A stretch of DNA of 64,000 bases from NCBI GenBank assembly GCA_965261535.1, contig OZ253469.1:1178001-1242000 (forward strand). The letters run 5' to 3'. A program made the translations under genes and the position numbers. This stretch comes from VXNE01 sp965261535. Lineage in GTDB: Bacteria > Pseudomonadota > Gammaproteobacteria > Pseudomonadales > Azotimanducaceae. Shown one piece after another: positions 27,593 through 36,901 of the stretch; position 1 is the first letter of the stretch; every line of letters starts with the position of its first letter. The notes under the pieces are model-generated. The model was not told where the DNA came from. It saw only the letters and a list, made by a program, of their open reading frames with translations, and did not search any database.

Positions 27593-27932
27593 TCGTGTCC
27601 CGCAAGTTTCTTGTACTTCTTGAGTTCGCCATGCGCGTCAATGCAAGGCGTGGGCCGCGGGGGAAATCCGGGATATTCACAAGGGCCACAACGCGGTTCG
27701 CATGCGAGGGGATTCCCCTGGCGCGCCCCGGCTGAAGGCTCCGGCGTGCATGGCGAACTCCCGAAGGGCGCGCCCGGGGGAGCGCGAGGGGGAGACCCCT
27801 CGCATGAAAATTGCGGCCTATGGCCGCGTTGCGCCCCTTGGCAATGGAGCCGACCATTCCCGCCGGGACGCGCCTTGCCACAGACCCCGTGGGGCACGCC
27901 CTTCGGGAGTGACATAAACTTGCGGGACACGA
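27593..27932. mobile_element. MITE-like non-coding element with 17-bp perfect inverted repeats
   Basis: Left end TCGTGTCCCGCAAGTTT (27593-27609) is repeated exactly in inverted orientation at 27916-27932, bounding 340 bp without a credible gene. The inside is full of nested palindromes, including GCGAGGGG...CCCCTCGC, and contains GGCTGAAGGCTCC, the reverse complement of a sequence repeated in the second element at 28914. The flanks are TG on the left and TA on the right. It ends 10 bp before the ABC ATPase start, so it may supply that gene's leader. Confidence 0.7.
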
Positions 27933-27942
27933 TACTAGACGC

Positions 27943-28914
27943 ATGGGCAGCAAAATGACGGTTCAAAAACTCGACGCACCGGCCATTGAAGCCCACGGGA
28001 TCGGCCATACATACCGGGGCGGCCATATCGCGCTAACGAACGTGGATCTGTCCCTGGGCACCGGCCTGTTCGGTCTGCTCGGCCCGAACGGCGCTGGCAA
28101 GAGCACGCTGCTGCGCATTATCGGCACGCTGCTGAAACCGACTCGCGGCAGCGTGTCAGTGTGTGGATACGACGTAACGCGGGAACCCTTGCAGGTGCGG
28201 TCCCTCATTGGCTACCTGCCGCAAGAGTTCGGCGCCTGGCGCCTGCACCGCACCGAAGAAGTGGTCGACACCCTTGCTCGGATGTCGGGTCTGTGGAAAC
28301 GCCGGGAACGGCGTCGCCGCGTGGCGGAGGTTCTGGCGACCGTGGGGCTCGAGTCCGTCGCTGACCGCAAGGTCAAGAAGCTCTCGGGGGGCATGGTGCG
28401 ACGACTGGGCGTAGCCCAGGCCCTGGTGCACGAACCGCAGGTGTTGATTGTCGACGAACCGACAGTCGGACTCGACCCGGAAGAGCGCATGCGCTTCCGT
28501 CAACTCGTTACCCGCCTGGGCCAGGATCGGACGATCCTGCTATCCACGCATATCGTGGCCGACCTGGGGGGTGGCTGTCGACAAATAACGCTGCTCGACG
28601 CTGGCCGCATCGTATTTCACGGTACGCCGAAGGCATTGCTTGACCAGGCCGCCGGACGGGTATTCGAAGTCACCACGGACGCAGCCGGGATGGAACGCAT
28701 GGCAGCCACCTACGAAATTGTCTCCCGCAGTCCAGCGGGCAATGGCGTCGCGTTACGTGCGGTCACCACGGAGGAGATTCCCGAGGGCGCCGCGCCGGTC
28801 GAGTCGCCGACGCTGGAAGAGGCGTACCTGGCGTTCATGGCTGCCCGCGGCCGTTCCGAGGTAGCGCGGCAGGACGAAGAGACCGCAACGGAGCCCGGCA
28901 GGAACGCCGCGTAG
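27943..28914 (+). CDS. ABC transporter ATP-binding protein
   Basis: A 323-aa NBD for an ABC-2-type transporter. Walker A is LGPNGAGKSTLLR, the Q-loop region IGYLPQEFG, the signature LSGGMVRRLG, Walker B VLIVDEPTVGLDP, and the H-loop STHIVAD. The last 90 residues are a C-terminal extension (ending with ESPTLEEAYLAFMAARG) as in drug or polysaccharide exporters. ATG 27943 lies 10 bp from the MITE-like element; an alternative ATG is 27955, and no strong ribosome-binding site is visible. Its stop codon TAG is formed with the TA target site of the second element. It is the first gene of the hybrid operon and most likely powers the next gene's permease. Confidence 0.92.
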   Translation: MGSKMTVQKLDAPAIEAHGIGHTYRGGHIALTNVDLSLGTGLFGLLGPNGAGKSTLLRIIGTLLKPTRGSVSVCGYDVTREPLQVRSLIGYLPQEFGAWRLHRTEEVVDTLARMSGLWKRRERRRRVAEVLATVGLESVADRKVKKLSGGMVRRLGVAQALVHEPQVLIVDEPTVGLDPEERMRFRQLVTRLGQDRTILLSTHIVADLGGGCRQITLLDAGRIVFHGTPKALLDQAAGRVFEVTTDAAGMERMAATYEIVSRSPAGNGVALRAVTTEEIPEGAAPVESPTLEEAYLAFMAARGRSEVARQDEETATEPGRNAA

Positions 28915-29210
28915 TGTTCCGTCAAGTCCAAAAATGCGAGTGTAGCTGCGAGGAATTTTTGGTTCCCGGCGAGGCGCGACGACGCGATGTGGCAGGCCCC
29001 ACACAAGGAGGAGCAGCGGAGCCTTCAGCCGGGGAGCGCGAGGGGACGCCCCTCGCAAGAAAGGAGCCTTCAGCCGGGGAGCGCGAGGGGACGCCCCTCG
29101 CAAGAAAGGAGCCTTCAGCCGGGGAGCGCGAGGGGATGCCCCTCGCAAGAAAACTGTCCAGGGGCCAAAAAGACCCGCAGATACCCGTAGATTTGGGCTT
29201 GACGGAGCAC
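28914..29210. mobile_element. MITE-like element with TA target duplication inside the operon
   Basis: Left end GTGTTCCGTCAAGTCCAAA and right end (inverted) GTGCTCCGTCAAGCCCAAA match at 17 of 19 positions. TA dinucleotides flank both ends (28912-28913 and 29211-29212), as for IS630/Tc1-mariner-type insertions. Taking the 297 bp plus one TA out joins GCG-TA-GTGCG, that is a TAGTG overlap of the ABC ATPase stop with the next gene's GTG start. The ends resemble those of the element at 27593 (GTGTCCCG-CAAGT). Inside are three 45-bp repeats with GCGAGGGG/CCCCTCGC hairpins; no transposase is encoded. Confidence 0.8.
29018..29152. repeat. 45-bp tandem repeat, three units
   Basis: Units 29018-29062, 29063-29107 and 29108-29152 are almost identical (one ACG to ATG change in the third). 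Each holds the hairpin GCGAGGGG-ACG-CCCCTCGC. They lie inside the TA-flanked element. Confidence 0.95.
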
Positions 29211-29212
29211 TA

Positions 29213-32200
29213 GTGCGAAAACTGTTCGCGATCGCCGCGGCGGAAATCAGGTCCGCCCGGCGCCTGGTGCGGACTTGGCTATTCGCCGGTCTGGCCGTAG
29301 CCATGGGCACAGGCCATTTCTTGTTGTTCAGCTTCCTGCACGGGTACGCTTCCGGCATGTCTGGATCCGCCGGACTCATCGCGCCGCGATTCATCATGTC
29401 CTTCTACGGCATGTACTACGTCTGGGTCCTCATGATCGGCCTGATATTCCTTGCCTTTGACATCCGCGCGCGTGATCAACGCGACCACATCGCGGAAGTC
29501 ATCGATGCACGCCCGACCACCAACCTGTCACTCCTGGCCGGCAGACTGGCAGCGTTGGTGCTCGTAGCCTGGGTGCCGATTCTGGCGCTTGCAGTCCTGT
29601 TCCAGACAATAGGAGGTGCGGCGCTTCTCTTCGACTGGTGGATGGGCGAGATGGTCCAGCCGGTCTCATTGATCGGTTTCCTCTTCCTCGACGCCCTGCC
29701 GGTGTTGATTCTGTGGTGCTCGGTGGTCATGTTGCTCGCCGTCACGTTGCGCCACCGGCTGCTGGTCGTGGTGGCCGCGGGCGCCCTGTTCGGATTGCAG
29801 GTGTATGCGGCAGGCAACGCGCCGGCCTACCTGCTCGCGACGATCCTCCCCTTCGGGACTCAGTACCCTTCCGACATCCTGCCCGCGTATCCCGATGCCA
29901 CGGTGCTTGCCCATCGCGCCTCGCTCCTGCTGTTCGCCGCCGGCGCGTTGTTCGTTGCAGCCGTGCTCTATCCAAGGCCGGACGGCGCGTTCAAGTCCGT
30001 ACGTATCGGCGCCGGCGCGGCCTGCATCGCCGCCTGCGCCGCAATCCTCGGTTTGCTGGTTGCGAACGCGTCGAACGGTTTGGCCGCGCGAGAACGCTGG
30101 GCGGCAGCGCATGAAATGCGGCGGGATGACCCGCGGCCCGGCGTCGAGGAGGTCGCGGGATCGATACGCATAGCGCCCGGCGAGACCCTGGCGCTCGATA
30201 TCGAGATGCTTCTCACCGCGCCCGGGGACCGCGCACTCGACGAACTACTGTTCAGTTTCAATCCGGGCATGGGGGTCGACGCGGTGCGCGTCGATGGCCA
30301 ACCGACAACGTTCACCCACGCGCACGGGCTCTTGGCCGTCGTGTTGCCGACACCGCTCGCAGCGGGTTCGTCCGTCGTCATGTCGGTGCGCGCGCAAGGC
30401 GTTCCGGACCCGTCCTTCGCCTATCTCGACAGCGCGATCGACACCGCGCGCCTGAAGGCCGGCAGCTCCGCGCTGCCAGCCCTGGGCTCCGATGCCTCCC
30501 TGTTCGATCACCGCTATGTCGCCCTTATGCCAAACTCCAGTTGGCTGCCCCGCCCCGGCGCGAACTTCGATACCGAAGACCCGTCCAGGCGGCCTCGAGA
30601 TTTCTTCCATGCCGATCTCGAAGTCGAGGTGCCGGTCGGCTGGCTCGTCGCCGGTCCCGGTCGCCGGGAGCCAGTCGGCGACGGACGGTTTCGCTTCCGG
30701 CCCGCCGCGCCGGTACCGGACATCGGCTTTGTCGCTTCGCGATTCGAACGTCGCGCGCTGAATACGGCAGACATCGAACTCGAACTGCTCGTGAGCCCAG
30801 GCCATATGCGCAACATCGCGTTCTTCGCCGACGCGGCCGACGCCCTCGCCGCGCGTCTTGAGGAGCTTTTTGTCGCGGCTGATAACGCGGGGCTCGGTTA
30901 CCCTTACGAAGCCTTGAGCCTGGTCGAAGTTCCCGCGCGGCTTAGAACCTACGGCGGTGGTTGGCGCATGGATACCGTCCTGTCGCTGCCCGGCGTGATG
31001 CTACTCAGGGAACTCGGCTTTCCCACCTCCCGTTTCGAACAGCAGTTTCGCGACCCCGAATCGTTGGCGAAGATGGCGAGCGAAGAAGGCGGGGTCGGCG
31101 CCGCCAAGGTTCGCGCGCTTGGGCGATTCTTCGAGAACGACGTCAGCGGCGGCAACCCTTTCTTTGGCGTATCACGCAACTTCCTGCCATATCAGACCGG
31201 CGCCATGGGCGACGGCGCGATCGCCCTGGACTTCCTCTGCGAGACGCTGGCAGAACGGCTACTCACCGGACAGAACGCATTCTTCTCCGCCCACCTTTTC
31301 CGCCGCACCGAGGACATGGAAACCATGATGGCTTCCGTCATGGCGAACGCCTTCACAGACACCGGCCACTGGACGGTGACGGAGTCCATCATGGACCGTG
31401 TAACGAACCGGCCATCGGTGTGGAACCGCGCCCTCGGCGGCGCCCTCGCGAGCCTCGACACGCGCACGGACCCCGCGCAGGCGCTCTACACACTGATCCT
31501 CAAGGGACAGGCGACGGCGTTGTCCATCTGGGACGCCCTCGGTCGCGAACGCACGGCGGCTCTGCTCTCCGAGTTGCGCCAGCGGTACGCAGGGGAGAAC
31601 TTTACCGTGTCGGATTTCAATGCCGTCGCGCGGGGTGCGGGAGCGGATCTTGAATCGATTGTCGGAGATTGGCTGCACGACGCATCGCTTCCCGGCTTTC
31701 TTGCATCCCCCGTCGAGGTGTTTCGGCTATCGGACTCCGACTTCGGCCAGTCCCGCTACCAGATACGCCTGCATGTCCGCAACGATGAACCCGTGCCGGG
31801 CCTGTTGCGCGTCGAATGGAGAGCGGCGGGCAAGGAGGAGCGCGGCGGGACCAGCGCGCCAATCCGAATCGGAGCATGGGCGTCCGCGGAGATCGGCCTC
31901 GTGACAGAAACACCGCCGACGGAGGTGACGCTCGAACCCTACCTCTCGCTGAACCGGCAGCCCGTGCGCCTCGACCTGCCCGAAATCGACCGCGAGGAAC
32001 TGGTCGACCGCGAACCTTTCGAGGGTTGGCGTCCGAGCGATTGGCAGTCCGCGCCGCCGCAGGGCATCGTGATGGATGATCTCGACCCGGGCTTTTCCGA
32101 CGACGGCGCTATTGCCGAGCGCATACGCAACAGGGACATCAGGGATGTCGACGAGGGACTTCCAGCTTTCGGCGCTCCCGGCAGTGGCGTCGGTTGGGCG

Positions 32201-32662
32201 CGGGAGGAACGGGATGGAACCTGGGGCAAGTACCGGCACACCCTGGCCCGGTCGGCAGCGTCGTCCGGCACGTCCGAGGCGGTTACCTTCACCGCCCGCC
32301 TGCCACACGCCGGCCGCTGGCGCCTGGACTACCACCTGCCCAATTGGAAGTCGCGTAGCCGATCACTGCAATCACGGTTGGCCGTGGGCATCAGTTCTAG
32401 CGGCGATGTGGATGTGGACTTGGGCGATTTCCGGAAGCCGAATCAAGGTCCCTACGACATGCAACTCGTCGCCGATGGCACCCAAACTGCGATCGAATTC
32501 GACGGCGCCGCAGCGGCACTCGGCTGGAACAACCTCGGCGAATTCGAGCTCGGCGATGGCGAGGTCAGTCTGGTCGTCACCAACAGGTCGGTCGGACAAA
32601 ACGACGACAAGTACATTATCGTGGCCGACGCCATCCGTTGGCTGCCGGTGGACAGCAAGTGA
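29213..32662 (+). CDS. ABC-2 permease fused to a degenerate M1-peptidase-like and golvesin-like region
   Basis: A 1149-aa protein from GTG 29213. Residues 1-290 carry about six or seven membrane segments of an ABC-2 permease, with RDQRDHIAEVIDARPTTN in the first cytoplasmic loop. Residues 300-850 resemble the extracytoplasmic domain of permease/M1-aminopeptidase fusions (DHRYVALMPNSSWLPRPGAN; YEALSLVEVPARLR), but I find no HExxH; the expected site reads LDFLCETLAERLL. The last 130 residues (ARLPHAGRWRLDYHLP, YIIVADAIRWLPV) look like a golvesin/Xly-type binding domain. It should pair with the upstream ATPase. The stop overlaps the next start (GTGA). Confidence 0.75.
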   Translation: MRKLFAIAAAEIRSARRLVRTWLFAGLAVAMGTGHFLLFSFLHGYASGMSGSAGLIAPRFIMSFYGMYYVWVLMIGLIFLAFDIRARDQRDHIAEVIDARPTTNLSLLAGRLAALVLVAWVPILALAVLFQTIGGAALLFDWWMGEMVQPVSLIGFLFLDALPVLILWCSVVMLLAVTLRHRLLVVVAAGALFGLQVYAAGNAPAYLLATILPFGTQYPSDILPAYPDATVLAHRASLLLFAAGALFVAAVLYPRPDGAFKSVRIGAGAACIAACAAILGLLVANASNGLAARERWAAAHEMRRDDPRPGVEEVAGSIRIAPGETLALDIEMLLTAPGDRALDELLFSFNPGMGVDAVRVDGQPTTFTHAHGLLAVVLPTPLAAGSSVVMSVRAQGVPDPSFAYLDSAIDTARLKAGSSALPALGSDASLFDHRYVALMPNSSWLPRPGANFDTEDPSRRPRDFFHADLEVEVPVGWLVAGPGRREPVGDGRFRFRPAAPVPDIGFVASRFERRALNTADIELELLVSPGHMRNIAFFADAADALAARLEELFVAADNAGLGYPYEALSLVEVPARLRTYGGGWRMDTVLSLPGVMLLRELGFPTSRFEQQFRDPESLAKMASEEGGVGAAKVRALGRFFENDVSGGNPFFGVSRNFLPYQTGAMGDGAIALDFLCETLAERLLTGQNAFFSAHLFRRTEDMETMMASVMANAFTDTGHWTVTESIMDRVTNRPSVWNRALGGALASLDTRTDPAQALYTLILKGQATALSIWDALGRERTAALLSELRQRYAGENFTVSDFNAVARGAGADLESIVGDWLHDASLPGFLASPVEVFRLSDSDFGQSRYQIRLHVRNDEPVPGLLRVEWRAAGKEERGGTSAPIRIGAWASAEIGLVTETPPTEVTLEPYLSLNRQPVRLDLPEIDREELVDREPFEGWRPSDWQSAPPQGIVMDDLDPGFSDDGAIAERIRNRDIRDVDEGLPAFGAPGSGVGWAREERDGTWGKYRHTLARSAASSGTSEAVTFTARLPHAGRWRLDYHLPNWKSRSRSLQSRLAVGISSSGDVDVDLGDFRKPNQGPYDMQLVADGTQTAIEFDGAAAALGWNNLGEFELGDGEVSLVVTNRSVGQNDDKYIIVADAIRWLPVDSK

Positions 32663-33786
32663 AATCGTTCTCGCAAGCATCGTTCGCAGGCGGCGCCGAC
32701 GCGCCAGTGTCTGTCATGCGGATCCTGTTGATCGCACCGATCATCGCCGTCGCCCTCTGGGGCTGCGGGCCGGCCGCGAGCGCGCCGCCGGCCGAGTTCC
32801 GGATCCCGGTCGAGGTGAGCGCGGTGGAAACCGGCAACGTCGAGGAACTGATCGTTACCACGGGGACGCTGCGCACACGGGAAATGGTCACCCTGAACAT
32901 CGAGACTCCCGGCTCTTTGCACATCGGTCGCGACGATGCTGGGAATCGTCTCACGGAGGGCGCAACAGTCGCGGCGGGACAAGTCGTCGCCGAAGTAACC
33001 GGCGAAGATGCGCGCTTGCACGCGCGCATCGAATCGAGGAGACGCGCGCTGGAAGCAGCCGAGTCGGAGCTCGATCGGCGGCGGGACCTGTTCGCTTCCC
33101 GGCTGATCGCGGAGGAGGAACTGCGGCAGGCGGAAGTGCAGTACGAAAACGCGCTGTACGAGTTCGAGCGCAGCAAGCTGAATGCCGCAAAGTCGAAGAT
33201 CACCACGCCCATCGGCGGCGTAATCCTGCGTCTGGCGCGCAATAGCGACGGACTGCCGATCGCGGACGGCCAACTCGTCGCACCCGGATTCACCATTGCG
33301 CGGATTGCGCCGCTCGAGGAATTGATCGCCGACATCGATCTGGTTGGACCGGAGCTTGGCCGCGTTCGCGAAGGACTTGCGGCGCGTATCCGCCACTACG
33401 CCTACGAGGGCGTCGACATCGGTGGCGAAGTGATCCGGCTGGCGCCGTCGGTGGATACGAACACGCATACCTTCCGTGCCGAGGTGGCCGTGTCCAACCC
33501 GCAACGGCTGCTCCGCCCGGGCATGTTCGTGGAGGTGACCATCATCGCCGAACAACGCCTGGACGTTCCCGTCGTGCCGCGCGAGGCGGTTGCCCGGCGA
33601 GGCGGCAAGACCGTCGTCTTCGTTCTCACCGGACAGCGTGTCGCGCGACGCGACATAAACCTGGGCCTCGGCGACGACGAACAGGTCGAAGTCCTCGCCG
33701 GGGTCGCACCCGGCGACCGGATCGTGGTTCGCGGCGTCGAAACCCTCACCGACGGCACGCGGGTTCGAATCGTCGACACGTCGTAG
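32659..33786 (+). CDS. RND efflux membrane-fusion (periplasmic adaptor) lipoprotein
   Basis: A 375-aa adaptor. GTG 32659 overlaps the upstream stop (GTGA); an internal ATG at 32716 gives MRILLIAPIIAVALWGCGP, a lipoprotein signal with Cys as the lipidation site, and is the alternative start. The order is as in HlyD/AcrA proteins: EVSAVETGNVEELIVTTGTL, a lipoyl half (EGATVAAGQVVAEV), an alpha-hairpin (ESRRRALEAAESELDRRRDL, LIAEEELRQAEVQYENA), the second lipoyl half (KITTPIGGVIL), and a beta-barrel (LRPGMFVEVTI). It would link the RND pumps encoded next to an outer-membrane channel not present in the window. Confidence 0.9.
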   Translation: MKSFSQASFAGGADAPVSVMRILLIAPIIAVALWGCGPAASAPPAEFRIPVEVSAVETGNVEELIVTTGTLRTREMVTLNIETPGSLHIGRDDAGNRLTEGATVAAGQVVAEVTGEDARLHARIESRRRALEAAESELDRRRDLFASRLIAEEELRQAEVQYENALYEFERSKLNAAKSKITTPIGGVILRLARNSDGLPIADGQLVAPGFTIARIAPLEELIADIDLVGPELGRVREGLAARIRHYAYEGVDIGGEVIRLAPSVDTNTHTFRAEVAVSNPQRLLRPGMFVEVTIIAEQRLDVPVVPREAVARRGGKTVVFVLTGQRVARRDINLGLGDDEQVEVLAGVAPGDRIVVRGVETLTDGTRVRIVDTS

Positions 33787-33826
33787 ACGGGTCGTAGCGC
33801 GTGTCATAGCAAAAGTGGGATCGTAA

Positions 33827-36800
33827 TTGTTCGAGTCGCTCGCAGCGCTCGCCGTTCGGCGTCCCGTCGCCGTCAGTGTCGTTGCTCTCGCCGTCGCGCT
33901 CGTAGGCTGGCTTTCCTGGCAACAGCTTCCAGTCGACCTCCTGCCGGATGTCGAGACGCCCACCGTCGTGGTGTCGGTGCGCTCCGGCGACCGTCCGCCC
34001 GCAGAGATGGAGCGCCTCTACGGCGAGCGTGTGGAACAGCTTCTGTTCAGCGTTCGCGGTATCCGCAACGTCGAGCAGGTCGCACGGTCGGGCAGGTTGG
34101 TAGCCACCGTCGAATTCGATTGGGAAGCCGACATAGACCTCGGTTTGATCGACGTGCAGAAGGCCGTGGGCCGGATCGAAGCGGATCCGGAAGTCGATGA
34201 AGTGCTGGTTCGCCGGTTCGATCCGCGCCAGGCCCCAATCTTGTCCCTCGGCCTGGTCGCCCCCTCGGGCAAACCGGATCTGGCTGAGCTCAGGCGTCTG
34301 GCCCGCCGACAGGTGGCGCCCGGCCTCGAACGGTTGCCCGGCGTCGCCGAAGTGCGCGTGGTCGGCGGCAGGGAGCGCGAAGTACGCATCGCGGTGGAGC
34401 GCTACCGCCTCGACGCCTACGGTGTCTCGCTGTCACAGCTCGAAGGGCGTCTGGCCCAGGAAAACGTCGATATCGCCGCTGGGACACTGGAAGAAGAGAA
34501 CCGCATTTTCCAGCTTCGCGCGCTCTCGCGTTTTCGTCGTATCGAAGATGTCGGCAACGTTGTCGTGCGTTACCTGCGGGACGATTCCGGTCGGCAACAG
34601 GCGGTGCGCGTGTCGGACATCGGCAACGTCGAGCTCGTCGACCGTGAGATCGATCACCTGGTTCGGGTCGACGGCACCGAAGGCGTAGGGCTGTCGATTT
34701 ACAAGGAAGCTGGCGCCAATACGGTCGCCGTATCCACTACGGTCCGCGATGCTCTAGGCGGTCTGGACGACGACCTGCCCAACGTAGACGTGCGCGAGAT
34801 CACGGACGATGCCAGCGTGGTGGTCGATGCGCTGGATCACCTCAAGACCGCCGCCGGCGTCGGCGTTGTTCTCGCCATCGCCGTACTCGCGGCGTTCCTG
34901 CGCTCCGCAGGCGCCGTCTTGATCGTTGCGGCGGCGGTGCCGGTTTCTCTGTTCGCCGCGTTGTTTTTCATGGGCTTCGGGTCCTACAGCCTCAACATCG
35001 TCACCCTGGGAGGCCTTGCCCTCGGTGCCGGAATGCTGGTCGACAATGCCATCGTCGTGGTCGAATCCATCTATCGCCGCCTGGCCGCGGGCGACGCTCC
35101 GGGACCGGCGGCCGCCCGGGGCACGGGCGAAGTCGCCGGCGCGATCACGGCGAGCACGCTGACGACCTGCGTGGTATTCCTGCCGGTGCTGTTCGTGCAG
35201 GGTCTCGCCGCCCGCCTGATCGATGGCATCGCGTTTACCGTGACCATCTCCCTGGTCGCATCGCTCGGCGTGGCGCTATTCCTGATACCTGCGTTGAGCC
35301 GCTGGTTTCTGCGCGGTCCGCGCCATGAGGCGCAGCCGTCGCCCGCGCGTCGCGCGCTCGAATCCTTCGTCGCCAAACTGTTGCGACGCCCGTTCGCGGT
35401 AATACTGATCGCCGCGACGGCCGCGGTCGCGGCGACAGTGACATTGCTTCGACTCGGCACCGAGTTGATGCCGCCGGCAGACCCGCGCCAGTTTTCGATT
35501 CGGCTCGTGGGTCCGTCGTCGCAGCGCGTTGAATCAACTGCCCGAGTAGTGGCGGGGGTCGAGGACTTGCTGCGCCAGGCCGGGGGGGATGCACTGGCCG
35601 CGACCCTGTCGGAAGTTGGTCGCCTGCCTGAAGACGACCGCTTGATCCAGAGCGAATTGACGGAAGAAAACACTGCGCGCGTCATCGCGCGGATGGACAT
35701 GGATGGCCCCACTGGACGCCAGGTGGCGAACTGGCTCGGGGCGGAACTCGCCAGCCTGCCAGCGACGGAAGTCAGTTGGGAGATTGGCCGGTCGGCGTTG
35801 ACCGACGCGCTCGGAACCACCGGCCCGCCGATCACGGTGGAAGTATCCGGGAACGCGCTGGAAGACCTTCGCCGGGGCGCTGATCGCATCAGGCAGCGTC
35901 TCGAGATGCTGCCAGAACTATGGAACATCCGATCATCCTTCGAAGGCGGACCGCCAGAACTTCGCGTGACGCTGGACCGGGCCATGGCCGATGCCCTGGG
36001 GGTCAATCTCAACACCATGTCGCGCGTGCTGGAAGCCAGCCTCGACGGACGCGTTGCGACGATCCTCTCGACCGGCGACGAAGAGCGCCGGGTGACGATT
36101 CGTCTACCGACGCCTCGGCGCGAGGATCTGGGCGATGTCGTGTTTCGCGCCGAAGACGGTCGCCTGGCGGCGATCGGGCAGGTCGCGACCTTTGCGGAAG
36201 AACAGGGCGCGCGGGAGATATTTCGGCGCGATCAACGGCGCACGGCGGAGGTTACGGCGCAAATCGCGGAAGGCGTCTCGCAACCGGCGGCCATCGCCGC
36301 CGTCCGAGCGGCCCTCGACGACCTGCCGCTGCCCCCCGGCACACGCAGCGCCCTACGAGGCGAAGAAGAGCAGCGCGCGCGCACTTTCGCTGAACTGCGG
36401 CTAGCGGGCGTGCTGGCACTGGTGCTGGTATTCATGGTGCTTGCGGGCACGTTCGAATCGCTGGTGCAACCCGTGACCGTCCTCAGCGCGATTCCGCTGG
36501 CCCTGATCGGGGTGGCCAGCCTCCTCGTATGGACAGGTCAGCCGATCGGCGTCATGGCGATGCTAGGGCTCATCGTCCTGGCGGGCATTGCCGTCAACGA
36601 CGCCGTACTGCTCATCACGACAGCCCGCCAACAGATGGCCGAGGGACGCGACCGCATTGACGCCCTGGCAACCGCCGCCGGCATACGCCTGCGACCCATC
36701 GCCATGACCACCCTGACTACCGCCCTCGCGCTCGTTCCCCTCGTCCTGGCCGGCGGCGAAGGCGCATCTTTACGCGCACCGATGGCGCTGACCATCATCG

Positions 36801-36901
36801 GCGGCATCGTGGCTTCGACCGTCGGATCGCTCCTCGTGCTGCCCTGCGTCTACCTGGTGCTTGACCGGACATCGTCGCGCTTGCGCAGGTCTTCCCCTTG
36901 A
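33827..36901 (+). CDS. RND efflux permease (AcrB/AcrD/AcrF family)
   Basis: A 1024-aa inner-membrane pump, full length for the family, starting at TTG 33827, 40 nt after the adaptor gene. The N-terminal helix (RRPVAVSVVALAVALVGWLS) and DLLPDVETPTVVV are typical; TM4 has GAGMLVDNAIVVVES with the proton-relay Asp; the C-half repeats the pattern (AGTFESLVQPVTVLSAIPLA, VNDAVLLI). It probably exports lipophilic compounds using the proton gradient. The stop overlaps the next gene's TTG start (TTGA), so the two RND genes are translationally coupled. Confidence 0.93.
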   Translation: MFESLAALAVRRPVAVSVVALAVALVGWLSWQQLPVDLLPDVETPTVVVSVRSGDRPPAEMERLYGERVEQLLFSVRGIRNVEQVARSGRLVATVEFDWEADIDLGLIDVQKAVGRIEADPEVDEVLVRRFDPRQAPILSLGLVAPSGKPDLAELRRLARRQVAPGLERLPGVAEVRVVGGREREVRIAVERYRLDAYGVSLSQLEGRLAQENVDIAAGTLEEENRIFQLRALSRFRRIEDVGNVVVRYLRDDSGRQQAVRVSDIGNVELVDREIDHLVRVDGTEGVGLSIYKEAGANTVAVSTTVRDALGGLDDDLPNVDVREITDDASVVVDALDHLKTAAGVGVVLAIAVLAAFLRSAGAVLIVAAAVPVSLFAALFFMGFGSYSLNIVTLGGLALGAGMLVDNAIVVVESIYRRLAAGDAPGPAAARGTGEVAGAITASTLTTCVVFLPVLFVQGLAARLIDGIAFTVTISLVASLGVALFLIPALSRWFLRGPRHEAQPSPARRALESFVAKLLRRPFAVILIAATAAVAATVTLLRLGTELMPPADPRQFSIRLVGPSSQRVESTARVVAGVEDLLRQAGGDALAATLSEVGRLPEDDRLIQSELTEENTARVIARMDMDGPTGRQVANWLGAELASLPATEVSWEIGRSALTDALGTTGPPITVEVSGNALEDLRRGADRIRQRLEMLPELWNIRSSFEGGPPELRVTLDRAMADALGVNLNTMSRVLEASLDGRVATILSTGDEERRVTIRLPTPRREDLGDVVFRAEDGRLAAIGQVATFAEEQGAREIFRRDQRRTAEVTAQIAEGVSQPAAIAAVRAALDDLPLPPGTRSALRGEEEQRARTFAELRLAGVLALVLVFMVLAGTFESLVQPVTVLSAIPLALIGVASLLVWTGQPIGVMAMLGLIVLAGIAVNDAVLLITTARQQMAEGRDRIDALATAAGIRLRPIAMTTLTTALALVPLVLAGGEGASLRAPMALTIIGGIVASTVGSLLVLPCVYLVLDRTSSRLRRSSP

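Noticed and set aside
29018..29152. Possible CRISPR-like array
   Set aside because: The units are directly adjacent without variable spacers and no cas gene is present.
28914..29213. Plus-strand frame with a 15-residue repeat (EPSAGEREGTPLARK)
   Set aside because: It lies wholly inside the TA-flanked inverted-repeat element and is explained by the 45-bp DNA repeats; no ribosome-binding site.
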